Source: Pseudoalteromonas aurantia 208
Lineage (GTDB): Bacteria > Pseudomonadota > Gammaproteobacteria > Enterobacterales > Alteromonadaceae
Assembly: GCF_014858725.1 (NCBI RefSeq)
Contig: NZ_AQGV01000015.1
Span: 62,001 to 126,000 of the forward strand
DNA: 64,000 nt
Direction of reading: 5' to 3'
Shown one piece after another: positions 25,343 through 34,592 of the stretch (position 1 is its first letter; each line of letters starts with the position of its first letter). The translations under genes and the position numbers were made by a program. The notes under the pieces are model-generated. The model made no database searches and was not told where the DNA came from. It saw only the letters and a list, made by a program, of their open reading frames with translations.

Positions 25343-27121
25343 TCATTGGCGCTTCTCTTCGATTAGCGCAATCATGGTGGACCAACTTATGGGTTTAGAT
25401 AAGTAATAACCTTGATATGAATCGCACTGTCGATGCTTTAGATAGTCGAGTTGCTGACTGTTTTCAACCCCCTCAGCGACGACATTCAAATTGTATAAAT
25501 GAGCGAGTGATAAAATTACATCGACCATCTTACCTTGATCAATACCTGAGTTATCTATGTTTGAGGTAAATGAACGGTCTATTTTTAATGTATCTACAGG
25601 AAAGTTGCGCAGTTGACTGAAAGCGGTATAACCGGTACCGAAATCATCGAGCGCGACACTAAACCCATACGCTTTGGTTTGCTTAATAATATCGATTGAC
25701 GTTTGATCAAAATCAACGAGTGCCGTTTCGGTTAACTCAAACTCAATTTGTCGTGGATCAACACCTTCCTCAAGCGCCATTTTGTGAGCCATGGTTGCAA
25801 AGTGTTTATTTTTTAGTTGTTGAGACGAAATGTTAACGGCTAACGAAAATGTGTCGGTATGATTCAACGCACTTTGTTTTAGTGTTTTGAAAGCTTTTCT
25901 AATCACCATTTCATCCAACTGATGAATTAGCCCATGCTCTTCCGCAATGGGAATGTAAATGTCGGGCGTGTAACTTGAAAGTGCATCGTTATGCGTTCGG
26001 ATCAGCGCTTCCGCCCCTGTAATATTACTGCCTGTTGGTCCATAAACCGGCATGAATACTAAGTAAAACTCGTCTTTTAGCATCGCATTTTTTAATAGCT
26101 CAACAACGTGAAGCTTTTCTTGAACTGCTTTTGCAAGCTTAGAAGAGTAAAAGCGGGTTTGATTCTTTGATGCTTTCTTTGCGTCATACATGGCGATATG
26201 TACTTCTTTAATAACCTGCTCATATGAAAATGCGCTCGAACGAGTTGTTAGGCCAACACAAGCATCTACGCTCAGCGAAACCCCCTGTATACAATCAATA
26301 TTATTTACGCAGTTTAACAATTTAGGACTAATTGATTTTATAAGTGTGTAAGGTATAACTCCATAAATGCCGACGATAAATTCGTCTCCAGCAACGCGAG
26401 ACAAGACTATATCTTTATCACCTGTTCTGAGAGGGTTGAGCTGCTCTTCAATTTTACTGGCAATCTCTTGTAATAAATAATCGCCAAAAGAGTGGCCATA
26501 TTGATCGTTAATATGTTTAAAGTTGTCAACGCCAAGGCATAAAAATAGCAAATGGTTGTTGCGACTGATGCGCGCCTCTTTTTCTTTTAGCCAGGATATG
26601 AGCTTTCGGCGGTTGTATAACCCCGTTAAATGATCACTTTTGGCAATGTGTCTAAGTTGCGTTTGATGATATTCGACTTTCTTTGCATATAAAAAACTGA
26701 TCACCACGGTAATCATAATGGGCACCAGTGTTCTTATTGCAGTTTCGTAATCGAGATGTTTTAAAGAAGCAATTAACGCAAATGTACACAGTGCTGTACT
26801 GACGATGATGGCAGCTTTTGCTTTGTAGTAATAAATATATCCCGCCACCACAGGGAATATATAAATGATGCCACGGCTGCCCAGTTCATAACATGCCGCA
26901 ATCACAGATAAGGAGAGTAGCGCGATGAATATGTCATTGTGTATATGTTGCAACTGGTTATTTTTATACTTAACAAGAATAAAGGTAATCGCGATCACAT
27001 TAATAATTGAAATAGAGGCAATGATTGGGTTGCCTCTAAGAATATGAAAAGCGGCATAAAAAATAAAACACACAAAACCGATGAAGTAAAAATACTTATT
27101 AAAAGGGACGCATTTATGCAT
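25343..27121 (-). CDS. Membrane GGDEF-EAL c-di-GMP enzyme
   Basis: A 592-residue protein with N-terminal membrane segments (about residues 10-165), a GGDEF domain with AGDEF at the active-site loop and no RxxD inhibitory site, and an EAL domain. The EAL part keeps the catalytic signs: GAEALIR, ELTETALVD, and DDFGTGYTAFSQLRNFPVDT with LKIDRSF. The phosphodiesterase half looks intact; the cyclase half may be active (AGDEF is tolerated in some) or regulatory. It is first of a minus-strand pair with a cyclase. The pair would tune c-di-GMP and thus motility or attachment; the signal sensed is unknown. Confidence 0.93.
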   Translation of the reverse strand: MHKCVPFNKYFYFIGFVCFIFYAAFHILRGNPIIASISIINVIAITFILVKYKNNQLQHIHNDIFIALLSLSVIAACYELGSRGIIYIFPVVAGYIYYYKAKAAIIVSTALCTFALIASLKHLDYETAIRTLVPIMITVVISFLYAKKVEYHQTQLRHIAKSDHLTGLYNRRKLISWLKEKEARISRNNHLLFLCLGVDNFKHINDQYGHSFGDYLLQEIASKIEEQLNPLRTGDKDIVLSRVAGDEFIVGIYGVIPYTLIKSISPKLLNCVNNIDCIQGVSLSVDACVGLTTRSSAFSYEQVIKEVHIAMYDAKKASKNQTRFYSSKLAKAVQEKLHVVELLKNAMLKDEFYLVFMPVYGPTGSNITGAEALIRTHNDALSSYTPDIYIPIAEEHGLIHQLDEMVIRKAFKTLKQSALNHTDTFSLAVNISSQQLKNKHFATMAHKMALEEGVDPRQIEFELTETALVDFDQTSIDIIKQTKAYGFSVALDDFGTGYTAFSQLRNFPVDTLKIDRSFTSNIDNSGIDQGKMVDVILSLAHLYNLNVVAEGVENSQQLDYLKHRQCDSYQGYYLSKPISWSTMIALIEEKRQ

Positions 27122-27612
27122 AGAGTACCAATACTGAATTTGAACAGCTTAACACTAGCTAAAGTATTGGATGATAACAAGAAAAGCTAGTACCCAATAA
27201 AGCTAACTTATTGATATTAATATTCATAATTTTAAATTGAGCTTTAACTCTATTGTTAAACAACTTAGTGTTGGTGCATTAATAAAACTGCTTTAATTCT
27301 TTGCTTCGCACAAGTCACTAATCTATTGAAGGCCATCAGCTTACAAATTTAGAGTCTTCTCAGTGTTTCTTTAAACTAGAGTATTAGCTTTATTATGTAG
27401 ATAAAAATAAACGGCCGTAACATTAAGTATGCCTTTACTGCATTTTTGCAAATTAGTTAAAAATATATTTGTTAGTTCCGAAAACTACACTAAAGTATAT
27501 TGTATGCAAATGGTCTTTTTTCAAAAGAGGTGTTTGTATGTTTGCAGTTTGCTAATGACAGCGCTGTCTTGGTGGGCTGAGTTTTATTTAAAACAATATG
27601 TAGAGGAAAAAA
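27122..27612 (+). other. AT-rich intergenic region with no supported gene
   Basis: 490 bases between divergent genes. A 65-codon frame (27429-27626) overlaps the next start, lacks a ribosome binding site and resembles nothing. Promoters for both flanking genes must be here, but none stands out. Confidence 0.5.
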
Positions 27613-29439
27613 ATGGATATTTTTAATAAAAAGCACTTAAGTGCCTGTATCTTGCTGGGCCTATGTACAAACGCATTTGCGGTAAAAACAATAAGTAATG
27701 AGCAGTATCAACAATTGCTACCACAACAAGCGAATGCAGTAGATTATACAATATCATTAGCAGATAAAGTGACGGTTAATTACCACTGCGAGATCATTGA
27801 GACGCCCGACGGAGGTTACGATATTGATCGTGAGGGGTGTAATAAGCCTGGTCAATTTTATAGCATTGATTGGAAGGGAGAGTTTGGCACAATAATTAAC
27901 TTATCAATAAAAGGTAAACCTTCTTCAGCAACAATGATAGAGCACAAATTGTGGGCATTGGCTTTTGCCCACGCGAGTGCGTCAAGTCGAGTACAAATGC
28001 AATATGGCTTAAGAAAGGGAGCAAGTGGTACATTCGATTTAACAAAGCCGTTTGCAACGGGTGAGCGTTTCGGAGACTATTTTGACAGACAGATGAACCC
28101 CAATTACTTTGTATCAAAAGGTTTGCAAGAAAGTTCCTTAGGCAAAGATTTACCTGCTGGGGTGGATGAGGACGATGGTGTACTACAAATTGAATATCCT
28201 GGTAGTGCATGGGCAGAATTACAGGGTGTAGTGGGCGGTGGCTTTCCATTACCTTATAAAGACTTAGAACCACAAACGGTACTAAGTTCACACACTGGAC
28301 CTGCACGCAATATACTTGGCTCTTCCATAAGCAGTGGTTTTTATAATGGCTCAGCGTTAGCGATTGTAAGTGGCTCATTACCATGGAATCAGGGTTCAGA
28401 CTCGTCGCAAGACTCTATGCACTTGTTCATTCAACAGTCAAAAGATGCTGATGCTTTATCTATGCTAATGTCTTTTATGTACAATCGTGGTCCTTATGCC
28501 GCAAAAGACCAAGTGCTGCGCACTCAAGAGATATTTGACCATTGTGTCGGTATTGCAGAGGACCTTGAAGATGATTGGATATGCTTTCAAAAGCAAAATG
28601 ACTTTGGCGCACGTTATATTAGACAAATTCCAGATGTGACAAATACCCTAACACTTGCGGCTAAGCACTCTGCCACAAGTTATGATACCGACTTAAGTTG
28701 GTCTGATGTGAGTAACTACTTGGATGTTCTAGAAGCATATGGGTTTTATTCTGCTGCTATAACCGCGAAAGCAAAGGCTGCGGCTCAGCAGAGCTTTGAT
28801 ACACTCAGTAGCAATGGGGTTATTTCATATCGTACTGACTTTGGTAAAGTGCTAGAACAAATAATTGTAAACTTGCCCATTTATGAGCTTGGTGAGGGAG
28901 GCCCATACGATGAACTTGGCAAAAAACAGTTTTATTTATATAACGAGTATTCAGGTACTAGTTTGGTAGTGACCAGCAATGAAGCAGGGCAAGCCGATGT
29001 AAATGAGTTCGTGTTAGCAAAAAACAGAGTTGCTGTTGATATTAATGGCGCTTTCACGCAATTAAAAACCAGCGATGGTGTAGCTGATTGTACTGCTCAG
29101 GCAAACACCGCACTACAAGCACTAAAGGCATCAACAGACGAAGCTTACGTTTCTCTGAGCGCTCAAATAACATTTGCTATCAATGATTCGGGGGCATGTA
29201 CGTTTGAGAGTGGTCCGCATACTCCTCCACCACCGGTTAAAGATGGCTATTGGGATGCAAGTAAGCTCTACAACGACCCCGGTAATATTGTAATCGATGG
29301 TATTGACTGTTTTGAATATACAAACGCTTGGTATGTTGTAGGTGGGATGTCACCTAGCAAGGCGTATAGCGCTGATGAGTGGGGGGTTTGGAGGAAATCA
29401 TCGGCGTTGCCAAACAGTACTTGCTTGAGTGATAAATAG
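27613..29439 (+). CDS. Secreted protein with lysozyme-like motif and chitin-binding-type C-terminal module
   Basis: A 608-residue secreted protein with signal peptide (ending NAFA) and a good ribosome binding site (GAGGA). A Pro-rich linker (HTPPPPVKDG) leads to a C-terminal module of about 50 residues, YWDASKLYNDPGNIV and later WGVWRKSS, with the Trp/Tyr spacing of CBM5/12-like chitin-binding domains. In the main part, GLQESSLGKD (Glu173) followed by DDGVLQIE resembles the catalytic Glu and GLMQI regions of lysozyme-fold lytic transglycosylases or GH23. I therefore suspect a chitin- or peptidoglycan-active glycosidase, but the match is short. The product could equally be a binding protein. 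Confidence 0.7.
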   Translation: MDIFNKKHLSACILLGLCTNAFAVKTISNEQYQQLLPQQANAVDYTISLADKVTVNYHCEIIETPDGGYDIDREGCNKPGQFYSIDWKGEFGTIINLSIKGKPSSATMIEHKLWALAFAHASASSRVQMQYGLRKGASGTFDLTKPFATGERFGDYFDRQMNPNYFVSKGLQESSLGKDLPAGVDEDDGVLQIEYPGSAWAELQGVVGGGFPLPYKDLEPQTVLSSHTGPARNILGSSISSGFYNGSALAIVSGSLPWNQGSDSSQDSMHLFIQQSKDADALSMLMSFMYNRGPYAAKDQVLRTQEIFDHCVGIAEDLEDDWICFQKQNDFGARYIRQIPDVTNTLTLAAKHSATSYDTDLSWSDVSNYLDVLEAYGFYSAAITAKAKAAAQQSFDTLSSNGVISYRTDFGKVLEQIIVNLPIYELGEGGPYDELGKKQFYLYNEYSGTSLVVTSNEAGQADVNEFVLAKNRVAVDINGAFTQLKTSDGVADCTAQANTALQALKASTDEAYVSLSAQITFAINDSGACTFESGPHTPPPPVKDGYWDASKLYNDPGNIVIDGIDCFEYTNAWYVVGGMSPSKAYSADEWGVWRKSSALPNSTCLSDK

Positions 29440-29785
29440 CCTATCCTCCGAGGGCATTGGCTACACCGACCCTGATAGCTTTTATTAGTGACTGCTATAG
29501 ATAACTACAATCCGTTGTTTTTAAGGGTTACTGTATAGCTATTTGCGTTAAGTTCACAAAGACAAATTATAAGCCGCTCGTAGAAGGTAGCGGCTTTTTT
29601 AATGCGTTTTGGTATATGTCAGAATGCCAAAGACGGCTCTAGCTAATTTAGATTCAGGGAAGGCTTTTGTCGAAAAATGGGTAAGCTATTATTAAAAACA
29701 ATGTATATTAGGCTCGATGTATGGGTGAACACCCACGCAAGTAAGAAAACCATGAGAGTAATGAACGAGTTAAATAGGGTGAATC
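29440..29785 (+). other. Intergenic region between the secreted protein and VOC genes
   Basis: 345 bases; a terminator at 29571-29600 ends upstream transcription. The rest shows no coding frame or recognised RNA. Confidence 0.5.
29571..29600 (+). terminator. Intrinsic terminator
   Basis: Stem AAGCCGCT/AGCGGCTT with a 10-base loop and six T, about 130 bases after the stop of the secreted protein gene. Confidence 0.88.
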
Positions 29786-30211
29786 TTGAAACAAAATATT
29801 ATGCACATAGCACTCGTCGTGGATGATTACGATGAAGCAATTGAGTTTTATGTTAACAAGCTGAAGTTTGATCTAATCGAAGACACATATCAAGCGGAAC
29901 AAAATAAGCGCTGGGTCGTTGTTGCGCCACCAAACTCAACAGGTACAGCACTACTATTGGCTAAAGCATCTAAACCGAGGCAGAAAGCATTTATTGGCGA
30001 CCAAGCTGGTGGTAGGGTATTTCTGTTTTTGAGTACGGATGATTTTTGGCGAGACTATGAACACATGGTATCAATTGGTATTCGATTTATTCGGCCTCCG
30101 GCACAGCAGGATTATGGCACTGTTGCGGTTTTTGAAGACTTATATGGTAATTTATGGGATTTACTGCAGCTTAATGAAGATCACCCAATGATGTTAAGGA
30201 CCCGTGACTAA
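29786..30211 (+). CDS. VOC-superfamily (glyoxalase/dioxygenase-like) protein
   Basis: A 141-residue cytoplasmic protein with a vicinal-oxygen-chelate fold: paired beta-alpha-beta-beta-beta modules beginning MHIALVVDDYDEAIEFYVNK and ending VAVFEDLYGNLWDLLQ, where His, Glu and similar ligands normally bind a metal. It starts at TTG 29786 with GGGTGAA upstream, the same N-terminus as related proteins (MKQNI); ATG 29801 is an alternative. VOC proteins include glyoxalase I, antibiotic-resistance proteins and dioxygenases; this one has no strong marker of any of them. Confidence 0.87.
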   Translation: MKQNIMHIALVVDDYDEAIEFYVNKLKFDLIEDTYQAEQNKRWVVVAPPNSTGTALLLAKASKPRQKAFIGDQAGGRVFLFLSTDDFWRDYEHMVSIGIRFIRPPAQQDYGTVAVFEDLYGNLWDLLQLNEDHPMMLRTRD

Positions 30212-30343
30212 CACATTGGAAGTTCAAACTTTATAATAGAGCGTTCGACATATAACCTTTTCACTACATAAATGCGCTCATCAGAATATATTTAACCTTG
30301 AAATTGACGTACAATGCCTGCCTCGCAGTCAACGTAGATAGTT

Positions 30344-30646
30344 ATGTCTATATCGGTTAAGAATATTCCAGAACCTGAACTTACTTGCGCAACATGTAAA
30401 GCATGCTGTTGTCGATTAGAAGTGATGGTTATTAGCGACACAGGCGTACCTGCGCAGCATCTAAGTATTGATAAATGGGGCGCAGAAACTATGAAGCGCT
30501 TAGCGGATGGTTGGTGTTCGGCACTCGACCGAGAAACGTTTATGTGTACTATTTATGAGAATCGCCCCTGGATCTGCCGTGAATTTGAAATGGGATCGTA
30601 TGAGTGCAAAGATGAAAGAGCGGAGTCTATGGAGCAGTCAAATTGA
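30344..30646 (+). CDS. YkgJ-family cysteine-cluster protein
   Basis: A 100-residue protein with conserved cysteines CATCKACCC near the N-terminus, WCSALDRETFMCTIYENRPW in the middle and CREFEMGSYEC near the end. This Cys pattern is that of the YkgJ (UPF0153) family, thought to bind zinc or an iron-sulfur cluster; function is unsettled. It is a short single gene with a plausible start at ATG 30344. Confidence 0.85.
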   Translation: MSISVKNIPEPELTCATCKACCCRLEVMVISDTGVPAQHLSIDKWGAETMKRLADGWCSALDRETFMCTIYENRPWICREFEMGSYECKDERAESMEQSN

Positions 30647-30788
30647 TATGTCGTAGTGCTTGAAAGTAATGTTAAACTATTCAAGTTAATTAATACTTAA
30701 TAAGGAGACCCTGTAAAAGGTTTTGTTGAGTGTATAGTCGTATCATAGTATGTTCCTAATTAATACTCTGACTTAAAGGAATGCTACG

Positions 30789-33683
30789 ATGCAGGCGAAA
30801 TTAGTTTATTTCAAGTTAATGGCAGTAATGGTCTTTATACTGCAAACTTTTATTCAAAATACTTATGCAAACTCGGGTGATCCAGTGCCAATTTTTAAAT
30901 TGTCAGGGATTGGTATCGTGAAAGATTTCATACATACAGAACATTACTCAGACTCTATTAATGAGATCACTATAATAGACTCGAATGATGGCTTTGATTT
31001 TGTTTCTTTTTTAAAAGAAAATGGCAATGAATATCAAGTAGCTGAGCGCATTCTATTAAATGGCAGTGTTGTTAGCCATGTCGTATTACAACACCCAGAA
31101 ACAAGTAACTCACTTGTTGCGGTTGTAACGAATTCTGGTCAGCTATTAATCATCGACGTAATAACCAAGCAACTTTTATTTTCAGAACTGATATCGCAGG
31201 AACCGCTGCTTTCATTAACTACTTGGTATGGCTCAAAACTATTCATCAGCTCGCTAAATACGCTGTACGAGGTTTCTATATTACCGAGTATAACGATAGT
31301 AAGTCATGGTGATATAGGTGGTCATATGATCTCTGGTAGCTTTACCAAAGCGAATTCAACACAGCTGCTTTTTGCAAATGGTGATATATACGAAGAAGAG
31401 AATGATAAAATTACGCGAGTTTTTAATGTAAGTCCTGGTTTGTTCACTGATATGCAATTTGTACATGCTCAAGATCTAAATAATGACGACTTAGACGAAG
31501 TTGTTGTAACTGAGCAAAGAGTTGTAGAGTTGGAAACAATCAGAAAGTTCGACATAATTGAAGTTAAAAGTGAGTCAAAACTAAAAAGTTACAGCGGTAA
31601 GCGTTTTATTTCACCTGTGGTTGCTGGAGATAACGCATTCGTAGCAACGTGGACAGAATCTAAAACAGGGCCCCTGAGGCACCAATATAGCCCATCATAT
31701 TGTATTAATCCGGTACAGTTATCATCATCGACGCCTTTGTGCCGTGAATTTAGTCGCTCTAATCAAGCATATTATATTCAACATATCGTTATTCATTACG
31801 GTGATGTAAATTTTGATGGTACGCTAGATTTAGTTGGTCGCACTGAGTTTGAAGATAACTTTGTACATAAAAGTATTGATGCTGAAGATCTGATTAAGAT
31901 ACAAATGCCGATACATGATAATCGATGTCAAAATTCTTACCTTAATTCAGTCATCAAATACACAGCGACACAAGTAGGGTTAACATGCTACGGCAAGTAC
32001 TCTGTCGAAAGTGCGATGTCGGGTGGCTTACGCGATATAGAACAAAAAACAGTAATAGAATTATCACAAGGGCAAACCTTAACTAAGCAAGACTTTGGTT
32101 CTGGTACATATGAGTTAAATAAAAGGTTTGATCACAGGGTTGATATTGATCTTGACGGCAAACAAGAGGATATCGAGTTCTTCAACGTTGAACTTAATGA
32201 ATATAGATTACAGATCAGTCGTCTTTACGACAATGACAGCAAAGAAGTCCTAATCACTAAATCGCTGCCTGTAGATGTGAACAACCCGCTTAAAAAATTC
32301 GCTTATGAGAGAGCAATAGACAACCACCTAAAACACGGAATGTATATTCAATTTAAAGAGTCTACGTTGTATTACGAATATGGAGAAGACTTCATCGAGT
32401 TAGGTAACGGTGCTTATGTTGATTTATCCACAGCTGCATATTTCGAAGAAACGGGAGTTTACGCTTTAACTAACGCTGGTGAATTAAAGGTAATAAATGT
32501 ATCAATAGATCCGATAGTTATCGCGCGTTTTTGTGACAATGATACGGCAGTTGGGTTAGAAAAAAGTGGGCTTAATAAACTGATATATTCTTGTAAAAAT
32601 CGATTTGGTCAATTTGATACGTTAAACAAAAAAATTGATTGGGAAATAGAGGGGATCGCCAACACCGCATTTGTTAATAGTCGTATTATCGACGACAAAA
32701 AATTGGTTGTAACGTCAGGATCAAAGCCATCTATATTTGAAGTTGCGAGTAACAAAATAGACATTGCAGCAATTGCAGATATTAACTTACGGGTGCACGC
32801 AAATAAATCGTTAGTAGTTGAATTGCCAAATACGGAGCAAAATAAGCGGTATGTATGGACATCGTCTTCGCGGTTGGGTGAACTTTCGACAATTGAAGGT
32901 GAGTCAAGCACGTTTGAGTACACTCCTGATATTCTCGGTCGAGAAACCCTAAGTTATAGTATTTTAAAAGGGGAATGGGAGGCCGCACGAGGTATCGTAA
33001 ATATTGATGTATACAATAAACCTCCGCAACTTAGTGATATTGCATTATTAACTCATTGGCGTAACCCCATTGAATTCTCGTTACCACTAACTGATGAAGA
33101 TGGTGATAAAATCATTTACACATTCATCAATAGCCCTCAAGTAGGGCAGTTATCATGGGCTAATGAAAATACCAATACTTTACGTTATGCACCAATGAGT
33201 TATAAAACCGTTGAAAGTATTCAATACCGAGGCAATGATGGTAGAGCTAATTCCACTGTAAAAAACATAGATATTACGCTAACAAACACGGCCCCACAAG
33301 CCGCAGCTTTATCACATGTTGCAGAGCGCAATAAGCCAATTACCATAAAGCTTAAGGGTAGTGATCCTGATGGCGATATTATCACCTACCATGTAGATTC
33401 AGTAGAGCAAATAGCGGGGTTTAAATTAGACGCCAATACGGGTGAAGTTTCACTTACACCGAACGTTAATTCACCTGCATCTATTACCTTTGGCTATTCA
33501 GTGTCTGATTCAATATCAAATTCTACAGTGGCATCAGTCACAGTGGTTGTTAACGACTCAACCACTTTAGTATCTGATAGTAAAAGCAGCGGTAATATCA
33601 GCCCGACGTATCTTGTATTTTTGATGTTGATGAGTTGTGTAAAGGGCTTTGTGCAGAGGAAGAATATGCGGAGTGTTTGTTAG
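30789..33683 (+). CDS. Large secreted beta-rich protein with FG-GAP-like and Ig-like regions
   Basis: A 964-residue protein with a signal peptide (ending TYA) and an AAGGA site before the start. Its N-terminal half is propeller-like and holds HAQDLNNDDLDEVVV, the calcium-binding signature of FG-GAP/VCBS repeats, repeated less clearly near HYGDVNFDGTLDLVGR and HRVDIDLDGKQEDIEF. The C-terminal half has two or three Ig/cadherin-like domains (SDPDGDIITYHVDS). It ends in Ser-rich spacer, a hydrophobic stretch (TYLVFLMLMSCVKGFV) and basic residues, the layout of a degenerate GlyGly-CTERM or membrane anchor. Surface adhesion or polysaccharide binding is a guess. Confidence 0.72.
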   Translation: MQAKLVYFKLMAVMVFILQTFIQNTYANSGDPVPIFKLSGIGIVKDFIHTEHYSDSINEITIIDSNDGFDFVSFLKENGNEYQVAERILLNGSVVSHVVLQHPETSNSLVAVVTNSGQLLIIDVITKQLLFSELISQEPLLSLTTWYGSKLFISSLNTLYEVSILPSITIVSHGDIGGHMISGSFTKANSTQLLFANGDIYEEENDKITRVFNVSPGLFTDMQFVHAQDLNNDDLDEVVVTEQRVVELETIRKFDIIEVKSESKLKSYSGKRFISPVVAGDNAFVATWTESKTGPLRHQYSPSYCINPVQLSSSTPLCREFSRSNQAYYIQHIVIHYGDVNFDGTLDLVGRTEFEDNFVHKSIDAEDLIKIQMPIHDNRCQNSYLNSVIKYTATQVGLTCYGKYSVESAMSGGLRDIEQKTVIELSQGQTLTKQDFGSGTYELNKRFDHRVDIDLDGKQEDIEFFNVELNEYRLQISRLYDNDSKEVLITKSLPVDVNNPLKKFAYERAIDNHLKHGMYIQFKESTLYYEYGEDFIELGNGAYVDLSTAAYFEETGVYALTNAGELKVINVSIDPIVIARFCDNDTAVGLEKSGLNKLIYSCKNRFGQFDTLNKKIDWEIEGIANTAFVNSRIIDDKKLVVTSGSKPSIFEVASNKIDIAAIADINLRVHANKSLVVELPNTEQNKRYVWTSSSRLGELSTIEGESSTFEYTPDILGRETLSYSILKGEWEAARGIVNIDVYNKPPQLSDIALLTHWRNPIEFSLPLTDEDGDKIIYTFINSPQVGQLSWANENTNTLRYAPMSYKTVESIQYRGNDGRANSTVKNIDITLTNTAPQAAALSHVAERNKPITIKLKGSDPDGDIITYHVDSVEQIAGFKLDANTGEVSLTPNVNSPASITFGYSVSDSISNSTVASVTVVVNDSTTLVSDSKSSGNISPTYLVFLMLMSCVKGFVQRKNMRSVC

Positions 33684-33702
33684 CGGTTAACTGACATTTA
33701 AC

Positions 33703-33737
33703 AGGGACTTGGTTTAAAGCAAGTTCCAGCTTTTCTT
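33703..33737 (+). terminator. Probable terminator after the 964-residue protein gene
   Basis: GGGACTTG/CAAGTTCC stem (one G-T pair) with a U-rich stretch interrupted by C following. Confidence 0.6.
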
Positions 33738-34161
33738 TAGTTGCTGTACATAACTTAAGCAGTGAGTGTTTTTAATCGTGTAGTTGCCGTAGAGAAGCTT
33801 TAAACGTTATTTAAACCCATATTAAGCACGTTTTAAAGTGAACGATTGTGATCTAATTCTGAACGTACAATGAGCAGGAATGATCGTGGAATGAGTCAAA
33901 ATGAGCGGGTTTTGTCTAAAAACAAACGTAATTTGATTTGTGGTGATTTTAAGTCTAGGATATGTGAAGTCCTTAGTTAATAGGGGCTTCAGAGCAATCA
34001 ATTCTAAAATGTCACTTCATCATTAAATCTAGAAATGAACGACCCCTTGTAACAATATTACGTAAATATAGTAATTTAACATAACGTAAATTATAGGGTG
34101 TTAATTAATTATTATAATATACTGGTATTTTGATTTTTATTAAGCGAATGATTTACGTATT

Positions 34162-34195
34162 AAATGTCCAATACTAGACGGTATCGGACATTTTT
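34162..34195 (+). terminator. Strong terminator-like hairpin with no gene directly upstream
   Basis: AAATGTCC/GGACATTT outer stem, one A-C mismatch, inner ATAC/GTAT stem and a following T-run. The last coding gene ends about 480 bases earlier and has its own hairpin, so this may end an unseen small RNA. Confidence 0.75.
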
Positions 34196-34261
34196 GTGCT
34201 TATGATGAGGTGTTAAGTACCACTGAACTTTAAGAACTCAATTAACTTACTTATTGCCGTT

Positions 34262-34543
34262 GTGAACCCTCTTAGAAAAATCTCACAATTTTTTTGCAAC
34301 GAGCTTTTATCCAAAGCGGATAAAAATTTTACGCTAACAATCGAATTATCAAAAGAAACTATAGAACTAGAAGATATATTGAGTTCAGATGACGCTCAAA
34401 CTCTCCTAACTTTCTCTAGATTGGCAAATAAGTCGACCGGTTACGGTCATCCACTAGATAAAAGAAGGTGGTTTGAATTAATAAAGTTAACAGCTGGCAC
34501 CAACCATAAAATCTTTACATGCTATCGTCCCGCTACCACATAA
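34262..34543 (+). CDS. Hypothetical small protein, weakly supported
   Basis: A 93-codon frame starting with GTG. The sequence is of normal amino-acid composition (helical, TYG...HPLDKRRWFELIKLTA) and no gene opposes it, but there is no clear ribosome binding site and I recognise no family. It may be real, a fragment, or chance. Confidence 0.35.
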   Translation: MNPLRKISQFFCNELLSKADKNFTLTIELSKETIELEDILSSDDAQTLLTFSRLANKSTGYGHPLDKRRWFELIKLTAGTNHKIFTCYRPATT

Positions 34544-34592
34544 AACTTAGTAGCACTTTATAAAATAGTTTTTATTTAGTGACAAACCGACG

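Larger units (their letters stand above)
33684..34261 (+). other. Intergenic region with two hairpins
   Basis: 578 bases without a convincing frame. There is a hairpin after the previous gene (33703-33737) and a strong isolated terminator-like hairpin at 34162-34195. Two near-copies of ACGTAAAT lie around 34060-34092. A small RNA ending at 34195 is possible. Confidence 0.5.

Noticed and set aside
27429..27626. 65-codon plus-strand frame before the secreted protein gene
   Set aside because: No ribosome binding site, overlaps the true start, and no family resemblance.
27896..28384. 162-codon frame antisense to the secreted protein gene
   Set aside because: A shadow of the plus-strand gene; low-complexity residue content and no start context.
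22535..29560. Recurrent 15-mer TTGCGTTAAGTTCAC at about 22537 and 29545, and a near-copy at 39612
   Set aside because: Such repeats are expected by chance in an AT-rich window of this size, and the third lies inside a coding region.
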